The notes beneath the pieces are model-generated. The model ran no database searches. It had not been told where the DNA came from and saw nothing but the letters and a program-made list of their open reading frames with translations. From Cardiocondyla obscurior (Eukaryota > Arthropoda > Insecta > Hymenoptera > Formicidae), in NCBI RefSeq assembly GCF_019399895.1, contig NC_091871.1, forward strand, positions 4,803,001 through 4,867,000: a DNA stretch of 64,000 nt, in the 5' to 3' direction. Shown one piece after another: positions 34,060-47,047 of the stretch. A program made the translations under genes and the position numbers. Each line of letters opens with the position of its first letter. Positions within the stretch are counted from its first letter, which is position 1.

Positions 34060-37000
34060 ATGTCAACGACACCTTTGAGAATAGGTACGTATTCTCCGAT
34101 AGAAATTTTCAAACATTTGTCATTGGTCTCCACATCAATGAGACGTGATGCGTTATCAATGCGAATGATAGTGCGATCTTGGAAACAATATAGAGACTGT
34201 TTCTACTGCGCATAAACGCGCAACGTATCGCTCTGCCGATTTATTTTTTTTTTTTATGCACTTTGCCCGATGCTAATTTTTTTTTATTTACACTTTGCTG
34301 AAGTGCTTTATAATGACATTCCTATTTTTTTTTTTAGCGGGAATATGCAAACACATGTGTTTCTTTCTTTGTTTAATTTTAAAAAATATACGTACGTTTG
34401 CCGTTTGTTTTTTATTTAAAAAATCCAAATAAAGAAAAAAATACTCTATAAAATAAATTAATAAAGATTTGAGAATATCGTGCATTTTTCGAGATTTATA
34501 TCAATTTTTTGCACTGCACGTTGCGTTCAGTTCATTAACCGTGTAGCAATGAGAGATGTTACCTTTAAAAAGACGGCATTCATTCTTTAATCGCTCATTC
34601 TTCTTTAATGTAGCTCATTTAATCGTAATAGCACAGATGCGTGCCGCCCTCGCGAGGTACATGGGTTTTATTTTTAAGTTTCTTAACTTGGCTGGCTACT
34701 ACAATTTTCGTAGCACGTGTTTTATGCATGGCCGAATCTTTCTTTCCACAAACACAAGGCGTAATATGAGTCAGCAATGAAACTATATTCCTTTCTATAA
34801 ACTTATTTTGAGATGAAGTGGAAACGCGTACTTCTGACCACAAAGAAATTTTGTGTAATTCCTTAACACATTTACAATAATAAATTTTTTAGAACAAAAA
34901 ATGTTTAAATTGATTAAAGTTATTATTACAACTATTCTATTTAAAATAAATTGTTGTAGTTTAATTAATCGATATATAAAACGTAAATTTTTATAAATTG
35001 CATTCTTCTTAATAATAATAAAAAAAATTAATTGTTCTGTCTCGAATTGTTTAATTGCTATTTAATTTTTTGCTTAAACCGTCTGGATAAATAATCTTTT
35101 CCTATCTAGCAATACTATTCTGTGCAAAAAAAAAAATCAATGCGTTATCAATGCGACACGCGATAAGTTATCGTGGAAAGATCATTCTACAGATCGGGTC
35201 ATCGTTTTGTCGAGGCATAAAGGTGAGATTGATGAACTCTTGATCATGAATCTCGCATCATACGAGATTCTCGCGAATGTTCATCTACGTTCACGAAGTC
35301 GCCGCGTGCAATCTTAACTTTTTACTTGTCGTGATATAGTATAAAATGAATAAAATATTGTTTTAATGTTTTAAAAGTTATATAAGAAAGTTATGTAATA
35401 TTTGATGCAGTTGTTTCGTGTTTTCGAAAACAAGTTCTACTTTAATGCATAAAAGTCGTCTTCGCTCAGGATTTTGTTAGATAAGATTGATTTATAGTAT
35501 TATCGAATACAGTCATTAACGTGCAAACAATGTTTTATTGCGTATTATTAACGTTATGCGATAATAGAGTTCTAAAAAAAAAGTAGAATAAAGAATTCAT
35601 AAAACAGAGCCCGGAGTGTTACGTTAGATTTTAACGAAGCTATAGAAGATTTATGGAAATTTCCGCTACTTTTAAACATATGTACACTTGTACACGAGGA
35701 CGTATCTTGAAACCTGTCGTAGATAATAAAAGATAAAGAATTCTATCTCCTACACATGCCTACATTCCATATCGAGAAAACTGACACGCTTAATTAAATC
35801 TTTTAGTTATCAGTCTCGATGTTTAGCGTCCATAATTGCTAACTACACAAAAGTAATATAACATAAATTATATATTAAAAAAATTTTATTTGTATAATAT
35901 TAATTTTTTTTTTAATTTAAATTTATACATGAAGCTTTTAGCGAGATTAAAATATTTCTACATTTTATATGGCGACGTTTTTTTGCAGAGGATGGTATTC
36001 GCCCACGAGATTGGCAACCGCGAAAATCAAGTTATAAAGTACCTTTACGATTGATGCGATTATGTTTGCTGGGAATGCTTTTGCCGTTCCTATTCATTGT
36101 TGGGCCGCTGTATCTGCGATACCGCGTGTACTCCGAACAGCTATATGCTTTAACAATATCCGATCAGAGGTTAATCGATAGCAAAGTATCTACTGTTTGG
36201 TGCCAAGTAATCCTATTTCTTTCTTTCTTTTTCTTAAAATTAATAATGAATCAAGTCAATAGTAAAGTAATCATTGCTTGTAGAGCCAAGTAGTCAAAGT
36301 TAATGCCACGTTCAACGCGTATCTGATGGGTAACGAACCAGTGGTTGAAAAAGAAGCTGTACCCGTTTCGATGACGAGACACCTTGTTATGGAGGACGAT
36401 ATGAAGGAATATTGGGGATTTTATCTGCTGCATGGCAGTAGCGTTACGGTTTCAGCTTGTGTAAGGTAGAATTATAAAAATGGGGGTTATCACATAAATC
36501 TCAAGAGAAAAAATAAATACTTCTCTTCAGGAGCAATAAGTATTACTTATATGTATATATGTACATAATTTCCCCATAATCTTATCTAATTTATTTAAAT
36601 CTATTCAGTTATATTTAATTTAATTAATTTACTAAGATACGAACACCCTATTATTTTCAGATGGCCAGGCGCTTCCTTAACAATAATTCGTGGCTTTAAA
36701 AATTTGCACGAGTGCGCTTTTATCGGAGATGATAGTAGCGAGGAACTCGAGGAACTCGTTGAAGTAGCTAAAGAAGAAGGTTTGCTTAAGATGAAAGACA
36801 CTACAGAGGTTTGTTATTTTTTTTTTTTAAACAAAAAAAAAATTCTGAAGATCTATAAAATACTTTTATTTATATGTATATCATTTTTTATTATAGGCGG
36901 CGCGACTTAGTAATATACCAGACAAAATGAGACGAGCAGATCAGAACGTACATTTTTATAACAAGAACGAAACTCTTCGTACGAACGTTTCTAAGTCATC

Positions 37001-39027
37001 TCAACATCAACCTGGCAGTCATGAATTGGATGCTGAAACGATGCGGAATATACTCACTCAACTTTTGGCCAAGACCGATCATACTAAGAAGAAGCAGAAA
37101 AATCCGCATCATCATTACGAAGCAGTGTTTCGAGATATTACAAATATCGATAAACCAGTGACAAATTATCCTGAAAGCTTGCAAGATCAACTTCGTGGAA
37201 AATCGATAAGCAAATTTGAATTCGATAATAAAAAGACATCAAAAAATAATACGGAGTGCGTTATTTTCCTTGTTGATTTTCCTAATTACAAACAGTCTAA
37301 CAACTATGTTTTAATAAATTAATTTATTCTATTTTTGTTTTTTTTTTTTAATTAAAAATTGTATATTTAATTGTTTCAGATTCACGTCAATGTCTCCTAA
37401 AACACCAATTTCTCTTCAAGCAAAGGAAATTAATGACGATAAATTAAAGACTCAACAAAATTCCACGTTTTCTTCTAATCTCGTTTCAAGTTCTACAGTA
37501 TCCAGCATGCAAATGGAGCCTAGTACGGCACGAAAAATTGTGAAAGAGCCAGAAAAGTCGGCAATTAACCAAACAAATTTTGAGGAAGTGTTTCAAGATG
37601 TCTTGAAAAAAATTAATTCCTTAGGTAATCGTGGCAAACAAATGTTGCATAAGCTGATGGATACGATTGACGCGCAAGCTGGCGTCAAAGGTGCTGCATT
37701 GAAACAATTAGTGAACGATACAATGAATAACAAGAAATTGTCAAGCGAAGCTAAACAGAGAAGAAAAAGAGATTTAATCCTTTCATCGCCGCTTTATCAA
37801 GAGCTAACAGAGGAGGATGAAGATGGTGACGCAGCGGTGGAAGAGGTTCTTTTGTTTACGTATATGTTTTATTAGTGAAAAATATCATAAACTGTATAAA
37901 TTCTTGTAATTATTTCGCTAAACCTTAAAAATTATTTCCAAATAATTTTTGTAATAATTAGAAACATTGTTTATTACTTATTAGAAAGTTGAACTCTAAA
38001 ATAAGATAAAGAGTTTCTGTCGTTCAAAAATAATTTGCGAATATACTAAATTTTACCGGATAGTACTATCTTCTATTGAAACCAAGGATTTTATTTATCG
38101 CGTTCTTATCGAAATGAGTAATAAGATATGTGTCAATTCACGTTCACAGAATAGGAAATTATTACGCACATAATTACTTTTGTTTAAAGTGGATCTTTCT
38201 CCATCGTGTGCGTGTGTGATTTAAAAGAATAAATTTAAAAATAAAAATTTCTGTATTTAATTTAATTCAAAGGTTGAAGCTAATAAAAATTTACTATGCC
38301 TTCAGGATATGTTGCATCCAGATGGTATTGCAGAGGATCGAGGCACCGTAAATGAAACAAACTTAAATGACAAAAGTAATTCTGAATTTTGGAGTTCATT
38401 TAGCAGTTCCGAAGAACGATTACTGGAATGCAAAGGTCTTATTTTAAATTTGCCTTTGACACCACATCGTTTTTGTACACCTAAACACGAAAATGATCAT
38501 TCTACAGCCTCCTTTGCTAATACAGTAACATATAGGTAAGCGTAAATTAACAAATTACTGCATTTTTTAAATGCTTTTAATTGTCAGCTATGATAAAGTA
38601 TTTATAATTAATTTCGATGAATCTACGTATTTTTTAATGTAGATATAATTTTATATTAAATTTAATTTCTATGATCTATTTTATATTATTTGCTTGTAGA
38701 GTACCTCTAAATGGATATTATTTCTTTGTGTTTAATTCGGAGAATGAAGTTCAACCAAATTACGTGAGAGTAAAATTTGATCTACTAAAAACTGTCTATA
38801 ATACTTCGAATCCTGTACACGCATGTAAAAACAGCACGACGGAGTGTTCGTTACCGTTTAAAATATTTAGCAACGAAAGAACAGTGTTAGAATTGCCATT
38901 AAGTGGAAATGATTCGCAGTGGAATGAAGAATATATTGGTGTGTCTGAATGTGAACCAAGAACGTTGGTTTATACTATCTGTGTTATCATGGTGCCCCTG
39001 TTAATTCTTTGCTTCGCTTTTCATTAG
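34060..39027 (+). CDS. Two-TM protein with probable APD1-4-type domains, 8 exons, 651 aa
   Basis: Exons: 34060-34084, 35989-36206, 36284-36465, 36661-36808, 36897-37255, 37380-37845, 38306-38535, 38700-39027; 652 codons with stop, all phases consistent. The upstream ATG at 34038 is in the wrong phase for exon 2, so the start is the ATG at 34060 (MSTTPLRI). A TM segment lies at about residues 30-52 (LCLLGMLLPFLFIVGPLYL), followed by LRYRVYSEQLYAL, WCQSQVVKVNATFNAYL and a KEYWGFYLLHGS motif resembling the N-terminal domain of plant APD1-4 ubiquitin ligases. The middle is charged and probably disordered. A beta-rich region (GYYFFVFNSENE) and a C-terminal TM tail follow. No RING finger is present, so ligase activity is not implied. 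Function unknown. Confidence 0.8.
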
Positions 39028-42000
39028 CAGATATTGCATTATCAACAGTATTTATATATGCTTCTACTGACATGATTGATAATGTTATTATCGCTCCAAA
39101 ACTATTTAAAAAAAGAAAGGATAAATATAACAATAATTCGATATTTTTTATTATAAAATAATTAAATTAATAATAACAAAAATTTCCTTATTATTTTAAT
39201 AAAAGTAGGTAATTCAAAAAGAATTTTTAACAATAGATACATACGTGAGAAATATGAAAAGCACATTGTGTGATAGATATAGTTAAATAACGACACTTTA
39301 GTTTTATTAAACTTTTATTTTTTTATTTTAAATTAAAAATTTGATTGTTGAACTATATCGTTTTATCTATTGGCGTAATTTTATAAAAAAAATTTTATTT
39401 ATTTATATCAATTAAAATTTTAATTCCTTTCTTAATTTAAATATAGCAATTAAATATAGCAAGGAAATATATTTTTAATTTAATTATAACACGTAATTAC
39501 CTGCTTGTAAAATTTGGCTCGATCTAGCTATAACGTTTACGCGAAAAGAAAAATTTTACTGAAATATCTAAAAATTCTATCTAGAAATGGATATAAAAAT
39601 AATTAATATTAAATGCTCAAATTGATCACAAGAATGTTATAATTTTATACAGCGTTAACGTTACGTGCGTGTCCTACATAGTTATTTTTATAATTTGATA
39701 TATATACATATATGTATAATTATTCTCAGATCTGTATCTAGATTAATTTTTACTTGCTTCAGTGAAATTGTGTTTTTTGTACGATTCTTTGTGACTATGC
39801 TGTGATTATGATTTTTATTCATTCTTATGTATAGTTTTCATATCAAACGTTTTTGTTAATATTGTAAATATTGTACACAACTATATCTAAACAGCGTGAC
39901 AAAATAAGCTGTGATCGAGATTCGGTGGTTCTACAACGTAATTAATTAAACTGACAAGCTGCCGAATTATATTATATAAATTGAAGTTTGAACATTTTAG
40001 ATCACAGTCAATCTCTAGACATGATTAAAAGACGAAGCTCCAATTGTGAAGAGTAGATAAAAAAATTTATACTTTTATTAGAGCTATTTAGCCTGTAATA
40101 TAAGTACCGAGATTACACGTCGTATAATCGCGACTGATTGTTGCAAATGTTTTAGATTATTTGCGTATTCGTAAGCGTACTTTAAGTGATATAAGGTCCT
40201 GACATGTTGAGTGAGATATCGCGTGTCTGATGCGATACAATTTTGGCCGTGAAGTTAATTAATTGTTAAGACTAGCGAACGATACAATTAATGTATGCAA
40301 TGTATACACTTTGCTAGACAATAAATTTAATTGTCGAGTTCTGTAAGTAAAACGGTCCATTAAACAATTGCGCTTAATCAAATTTATCACAACCTTTTAA
40401 CGTGAGTTGAGAGTTAATATTCGTTCTAAATATCTTATGTGACGCGCGTTCCGATGATCGATGTGTCAGCAGGCGCGAATGCCACACGTGGAAAACAAAC
40501 ACTAATAATGGGATTAGCGCGGGGCGGCTGGTTGACGGCGATAACGAAAATTGATTTCACCCTTCGCGTCTCCCTCGGCCACCCTACGGCACGGGGATGC
40601 TCCATTCGAGCGCGTTGACGTTCATGGGACGCTGCGCAAAACCAGCGACACGCCTCTCTCGCACCGACACACCCTGGCGAGATCCCAATATCCACACGTG
40701 CCCGGTATAACACCGGTTTAACCCATTCAAGAAATGATTTAATTCCGTTAACAAAAAACAATCGCACTTCTGCATTCCGCCGGATAAAAAGTTACAGGGG
40801 TAATAAAAGAACTGGATAAAAATAAAATTCGTATTGATTCGAAGTGAAAATATGTCGTAAAAACGATTGCTTACCACGTGAGAAATGGAAATTCCAAAAA
40901 TCAAAAGAATATTGGGAAAAAAAACAATAATAAAAAAAAAAGAAAGAGAACCTTTCTTAAAACATTTAAACAAATTTTCTGTAAGGATACGTTATCTCAA
41001 ACTATAACTTACATGTATATGTAAAACAATTGTATAAGTAATTTTTTTTTAACTTGGCTACAGCTAGTGATTGTGATACTAGCGCAATTGTTGAAAAGGG
41101 GTAAATATCTTTTTGTTCAATAACAATTTAATATTTAGTTGTAACAAGGAGGTAATATTCTAAGATAAGTATCTAACAGTGACACCCGTATACAAGTGAA
41201 AGTGCCGCTGAGATTTCGAGCAGAACGCTATTGAAACGAGAGAAGATGGAGGCTGCGCGAGTGTTCGCAGCTGATAAGGGATGCTCCGCCCTACAACCCT
41301 CTCGCGGCAATCACCCTCCCGAGTTTTCGCGATCGTAGAATTGCAGGGTCAAGTTGTTGGAGGACCTAGCAACGGTGTGAGATATTAATCTCGGGGATTA
41401 AACGGACAAATCGACGGAAGATTAATTTTTAAGGTGCCGTAAAGTGGAAAGGATTACCTCGACGCTTAATTAACAGTTACGCTATATCGTTCTGTAATTA
41501 ATCTTTGCATTTTTTTTTTACGGTTTCTGTCGTGTTTCGTTACGCATCAACAAGTCGAAATAAATATATTTAAAAATTGTAATGCGGTTAGAATATATGC
41601 ATTTATTAGAATTAAAACTGCAAATAAACATATTTATCCTACGATTTCGTGATATCGTTAAATTTATAACATATTTATTACGAACATTAAATCATTTAGA
41701 TCTCGTCAACGTTAATAATTTTTCGGATTTTTATCTGAAAATATCGGCACAACGCCAAAGACTGCGATAAGAGTCGCGTGAGTCAATCTCTTGCGACAAT
41801 ATTAATACCTTATTCTTATTCATTGGCACGAGCAAATTGCCTGCGACTTGCCGGGTCTGTGGGAAACCGCAACAAAATATCCCCTGCTAAATTCTATAAA
41901 GCACCCGGGGTGCCTCTTAGTCGATTTCTATTATGGGATTTTTTTTAGGTTGGCTATTTTTCACGATGACTTTATATGCATTTGTATTACATTCGTGTGT

Positions 42001-42780
42001 AAAAGAAATATTGCATTTTACACAATTATTATATATAAAATTGATCTATTAAACAAACAAGTTTCTAAAAGATTTTGTAAATTAATTGTAATTATAGAAA
42101 ATATGTATACTATAGACAAATAAATTATCAATAAAATATTCTCAGAAAAAGTAACAATTTTTAATTATTGGGATGCAAAATTAATATTCAAAGGAAATAA
42201 TATAAGTTATATTATGATGGAACTACGTGCATAATATAAAGTAGATAATGCGTTTACGATTAGATAACGAAAAATTTTCCCAAACAATCAACTTTCGATT
42301 AGTCGGATCCCCACGGATCGATAGGCATAAAAAAAACGAAAGCCTTGCTTAGTATACATTAAGGGAGAAAGAGCGGAGCTGCCCCCCGCTGTCAAGTGGC
42401 CACCAGCCACGGATTGTTTTATTGTTGACACCTTAGGAGGGTGTTACAGATTTTCCAATAGGATGCTTGGGGTGTCATAGTCGGAGTCTGATTAGATAAT
42501 ATCATTTCTGATGTTCATTCGAGCGCTATTACGAGCCAATCTGCGTGGGACCTGATCTGCTATTATTAAGTAAGCGCGATATATGCTGACTATCTTTAGA
42601 AAATCAAAGCAAAGAACTCCAAATTATCTATTTTTAATTATAAAAATAGCATTATATATATAAATTTAAATTACAACTGTGGCACTGTAATTATTAAATA
42701 TTTTAAAAGTAATAATTAAGTCACCAAGAATTAAATTATTTGAAACGCAATACGGCAATTTTTATCATGAATTTATTATA
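39028..42780. other. Gene-poor intergenic region
   Basis: AT-rich background with two CpG-richer islands, about 40430-40720 and 41180-41420. Each carries only short frames without recognisable domains, and they could be promoters or unannotated noncoding exons. A possible regulatory cluster lies near 42385-42555. No protein gene is supported. Confidence 0.5.
42385..42555. promoter_or_regulatory. Candidate enhancer with clustered factor motifs
   Basis: Within about 110 bp of more complex sequence lie TCAAGTGG (NK-2/Tinman type), TTGACACCT, GGGTGTTACA and GGGGTGTCA (T-box-like half sites), and then TTAGATAATATC (GATA type). Motif matching was by eye and the assignment is inference. The nearest developmental gene is the HLH3B-type gene about 4.5 kb away. 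Confidence 0.3.
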
Positions 42781-42834
42781 GAAGAAACTTTGTGCCCGCT
42801 ACGCGCGCATAGTTTTTCAGAAGATCTCAATTTG

Positions 42835-42930
42835 CGCGCGTCATTATAATTAAGGACATTAATTATAATAATTTCTATATAACTACAATTGAGTAATCTA
42901 CAATCAACGGCGTGTTGCCGGTTCACTTAC
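42835..42930 (+). repeat. Dispersed repeat fragment R2, copy 1
   Basis: Shares CGTCATTATAA, GGACATTAATTATAATAATT, CAATTGAGTA and CGTGTTGCCGGTT in order with 44270-44360. The second copy abuts the splice-module array, so both are probably pieces of one element family. Confidence 0.7.
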
Positions 42931-42965
42931 ATTTGTAGCTTTCGGTTAGATTAGGGTAAGTTATT

Positions 42966-42998
42966 TTCCGTCCTTCCTTCCTTCCTTCCTTCCTTCCG
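42966..42998. repeat. (CCTT)n microsatellite
   Basis: About six perfect CCTT units in a row. Confidence 0.9.
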
Positions 42999-43149
42999 TG
43001 GCAATATTCTGAATTATCCTGACGTGTTGTAGCACTTCAAATTATTTGTCACTTTATTACACTGCTCTGCTTTTTTTTATATAATCACAATCACTATCAC
43101 TAACACTACCACTCGAAAAATAAACGACCGAAAAAATGACGGTGGATTA

Positions 43150-43870
43150 TCGCGGCGATTTTCTACGATTTAAATTAAGAAGCGCGACGAACGATCATTT
43201 GTTGTTAATATTACTGTTGACTCTTCGATTAATTCTTGTCGGCAGAATAAACGATGTTGAGCATTTGTAACAAACGGCGAATGGAACGGGCCGAGCACTC
43301 TATCTTCCTCAAATATCTCTTGCTCGAAACTGGATGAAACTCGACCGCGACGAAGACGGGCGAGGTACAAATCTCACGCTCTGACATTGATACTGCAACG
43401 ACTGGCGATCGCCGGAATCCGTTGAACGTCGCTGAAGGAGATGGCGAGTGAAGGAGTTGGTAACATCGAACGCGCGGCGCAATTCACGTTGGACGCTCTG
43501 TGCGCTCCACCAGCTACTTAACCTTGTCGTTCCGAAGTACTTTTTCGGGGCACAAAACGAAGCGCGGAACGACGAGTGGAATAACCCAGGAGTGCAATAA
43601 ATGATCGTTCGTTTCCGAGTCGACGACGTCGACACTTATTCGTAAGCGTGATAATGCTATCCGTGGTCGAAAATACGCGAAATCGCGGAGCGATTAACGA
43701 CGCATCTTCACGCCCGAGACTCCGCAATTAGACTGACCGTTAGAAAGTTCAGCCCTTAGATAGATGGAGACAACCGCGTAAAAAAGTGAGACAGCAATAG
43801 GTCTGATCGTAACTGACGGAGTTTTCGAAAGTGTCGAGCTCAACGCCGAGTTACTTTATATACGTTTTTT
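43150..43870 (-). promoter_or_regulatory. CpG-rich island with a possible minus-strand promoter
   Basis: A CpG-rich block unlike its AT-rich flanks. On the minus strand TATATAAAG lies at about 43862-43854, and initiator-like TCAGTT and TCAGTC sites follow at about 43816 and 43735. Downstream minus-strand frames (up to 108 codons) show no domain I recognise. It may be a promoter or first exon of a transcript running leftwards, possibly noncoding. Confidence 0.3.
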
Positions 43871-44269
43871 TATGCATTTGGCAAGCTCGAGGCGTTTTCT
43901 TCCAAAAAGGAAAAAAAGAAACGAAGTGTTCTTTCACGATTCCAAGATCTATTATATTTGCGAGTTTCCAAATCATTGCCGTTATGAAACTCTTGTTCGA
44001 TCTAACTCCCAAAATAATTTAATAATTCGAATATTTTTCTGTTTCATAAAAATTAATATTTCTTAAAAAATCATACATAGTAACATCGATAACTGACATT
44101 TACTCTCACTTAGCACGAAGCGAGCTAAGCGAGAAAATCAATCAACGTCGTAGAAAAGCGGCAATAATTAATAGTTAATTTACGTGTAACATCAATTTTT
44201 TTTAGGTACTATAAGAAACCATGCGCACGCATCGCGTGCGCTATTTTTTGCAAAGGTTCTAATTCGTGA

Positions 44270-44360
44270 GCGTCATTATAAATAGGGACATTAATTATAA
44301 TAATTCCATTATGATAAATACAATTGAGTACTTAATGATTGACAGCGTGTTGCCGGTTTA
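44270..44360 (+). repeat. Dispersed repeat fragment R2, copy 2
   Basis: Second copy of the fragment at 42835-42930. It sits directly beside the array of splice-like modules. Confidence 0.7.
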
Positions 44361-44380
44361 AAAAAAATTATAAAACTCAC

Positions 44381-45320
44381 CAATCTGCATGAGCTTCAGC
44401 GGAGTTGAAGAGTTCTGCCGGTGACTGTAACATAAAATGCAAAATATTAATGTAGATAAAAAAGGTAAATTTTTTTTGATAAAATATTTTATTAAAAAAA
44501 TTTATATTCACCTAAAAGTTGCTCCGCCGATGCACGATGCCCCCCGGGCCTGCTCCTCCTCTCAGATGGGACGTGACGAGCCATCCTTCCGCGCACAAGT
44601 CACTCGCGAACGCGACCGTGATTTTAAATTCGCGAAAATTATTGATCACTTGCGCGCGATATTTTTCGGCACTGCTGTAAAGAGAAAATCCTGAAAATAA
44701 AAACAAGTTACTGACTTACCCAATCTGCATACAGCGGAGTTGAAGAATTCTGCCGGTGACTGTAACATAAAAAGAAATATATTAATGTAGACATGTATAT
44801 CGGTTTAAAAAGTTAATAAAAAAAAGTAGAGGAAATCTTTTAATAAAGATTTTATTAGAGAAATTAATGCTTACCTAAAAGTTGCTCCGCCGATGCCCGA
44901 TGCCTCCTGGTGGGCCTGCTCATCCTCTCAGATGGGACGTGACGAGCCATCCTTCCGCGCACAAGTAACTCGCGAACGCACTTCCGAAAATAAAAAAGAA
45001 AATCGTTAAAAAAAAACGCCGAAAAACTAGCGGCACTCCCGATACGACCGACGAACCGGCTGCGGTTCGTATGATGACTGATATCGGCGCACGGCACTTT
45101 AAGTTCTCATTAAACGATGCGAAGCAGCGGAGTTTCTCTTGATCTGAAACACACAAATTAAAGAATTATTTTGTAGATATCACATTCAAAGCATTTTATT
45201 CCAAAGACAAGTTTATACTTACCCTGGGGTTGCTCCGCCGGGGCAGGATACCCTTCCTGGGCCTCCTCCTCCTCTCAGGTAGCACGTGTCGAGTCATCTT
45301 TCCGCGCACTAGACACTCGC
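44381..45320 (-). repeat. Array of three splice-like modules (copies 3-5)
   Basis: Minus-strand copies with the same arrangement as at 9.85 and 12.3 kb. Copy 3: GC-rich block ending 44512, spacer 44511-44425, 44 bp block 44424-44381 followed by GTGAGT. Copy 4: GC-rich block ending 44875, spacer 44874-44760, block 44759-44720 followed by GTAAGT. Copy 5, more diverged: block ending 45223 followed by GTAAGT, spacer to TGTGTTTCAG at 45144, then sequence sharing AACTCCGCTG. The GC-rich blocks share CTGAGAGGAGGAG and CATCGGCGGAGCAAC. No long frame runs through all copies. Confidence 0.65.
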
Positions 45321-45764
45321 AAACATCCCGACCGTGATTTTCCAATCGCGACAATTATTCATTACTTCCGCGCGTTACTGTCCGGCCCTCGCGGTCAGAA
45401 TAAAGCCGAAAAATTACGCCCGAACACTTTGCGAAACTCCCGGAACGACCGACAACCGGCTGCGACACGTGCTCTTCTTATACTGTGTATCGCACATACT
45501 CTCCTCACACGGAAAATAGATAGGAAAAGATAGTTCTAGTGCCGGGCGGTTTCCTTTAACGCAAGTACGTATTAATTTCGGCACGAGCACGCGGTTGCTA
45601 TGAGTGCGTATACGTACGTGTGCTTCGCGCGACCGCTGGAGAAGGACAAAGCGAGAGTGTGAGTAGTGGGGGAATATACCTAGCTCGCGGCACGTAGGCT
45701 CGCGCTCGCTCTCCCTCCCGCCCCCCTGCCCCCCTGATATACATATATAATAATATATTATTTT

Positions 45765-45814
<50 letters not shown>

Positions 45815-46770
45815 AAATCGATTAACAGTTAATTCAGGCGTCACACCGATTTTTTTATTTAAGATGATAAGATCTTTAAAAATAATTTTTATTTTTTTTT
45901 TTTATCACGCCTAATGAAGGGTTGTTGTGTTTGTAACGATAATAGCTGGATAATGGTAGCGATAAGATAAACCGCGAAACATTATTCTTTGTAGGAAGAA
46001 TCTTTGAAACATGTGGCAATGAGTTGAAGCAGGAAAAGGGTGGAAACAGATATACATGTACATATGTTTCTACAATATACATATGTGTAATATAACAAAA
46101 AGCTATTTTATTCCATGGCATCCTTAAATAAAAACTTATGTAGTTTACAGTTAAATTTAGAATATTAGAAATATTAATAAAAATCTTATTATGCAGTAAA
46201 AAAAATTGTACTTATTATTTTGTAATATAAATTATTTTTTTAGAAATTTTGTAAATATATATTATTTGATTCTAAAAATGTCAGATCCTTCTAAACATAT
46301 CAGAACCATAATCTCAGAATAAACGGCTTACAAAGGGCACGTGTGTTACCCTCGGTTACCTACGCGTGTCTCATAGTACAGAAGGGTAATTTTTTTTATA
46401 TCGCCGCAACCAACTGAACCATAATGTACAAATATTAAAGTTGCGTGCATTTTATAAAATACGCACACATAAAAAAATTAATGTTTTATAATCGCTGCTA
46501 TTAATATTATTATTGCGAAGAAAATAATTATTGTTTTAATAATTATTATTTTAAAGTAGGTCAGTTTAATTGTTTTTTAATCGGTAAAATCACAGATGCA
46601 GATTTGCACAAAAAATCTTAATTTTTTAAATAATTAATCTATCGTATCTTGGATTGTGTACGTGGTTGTACGCCTATGTCGTATCTGTATTTTAAAATTA
46701 TTCGAACAACGTTATCATGGAGACTGAAAATTGGTACACTGTGAGACGGAAGGTCGGTCGTTTTTTATTA
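45321..46770. other. Intergenic region upstream of the HLH3B-type gene
   Basis: A CpG-rich block to about 45730, then the AT repeat, then AT-rich sequence. The gene's proximal promoter begins near the right end. A CACGTG E-box lies at about 46339. No gene seen. Confidence 0.45.
45768..45812. repeat. (AT)n microsatellite
   Basis: An uninterrupted TA/AT run of about 40 bases. Confidence 0.9.
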
Positions 46771-46772
46771 AA

Positions 46773-46780
46773 TATATAAA
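46773..46780 (+). promoter_or_regulatory. Candidate TATA box of the HLH3B-type gene
   Basis: TATATAAA about 270 bp upstream of the start codon, which leaves room for a 5' UTR exon ending at 47050. Position and orientation fit; there is no other support. Confidence 0.4.
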
Positions 46781-47047
46781 GATGTGATCCGTGAAAAGAG
46801 TCGATACAGGGATGCTGGATGGGATGGACCCGACACGAGCTCCACCCATGAGCTTGCGCTCCGCCCTCGTGAAATTCATTTACCCAGAGGGTTACGCTGG
46901 ACTCAGAACTAGTTAGATCGACTCTTTCAACAACGATGCAACGTCTCCGTCACGATATTAGCTAAATCGTTCTCTGAGTTATTTATTTTCTAAGTCAGTC
47001 TGTCATTTAATTTTGCGGTGCTAACAAATTTTTTTCCCGTGTGCAAT

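Noticed and set aside
40435..40973. Minus-strand frames of 110 and 129 codons
   Set aside because: Overlapping frames in a CpG-rich island, no domain and no convincing splice structure.
43309..43727. Minus-strand frames of 108 and 69 codons
   Set aside because: Low-complexity Ser/Arg composition from CpG-rich DNA; kept only as a possible promoter or first exon.
44690..44720. A complete multi-exon minus-strand gene through the module array
   Set aside because: The gap between the GTAAGT at 44719 and the next acceptor at 44691 is only 29 bp, too short for an intron, and no frame stays open through all blocks.
45414..45770. 118-codon minus-strand frame
   Set aside because: Composition driven by GC-rich repeats and the AT microsatellite edge.
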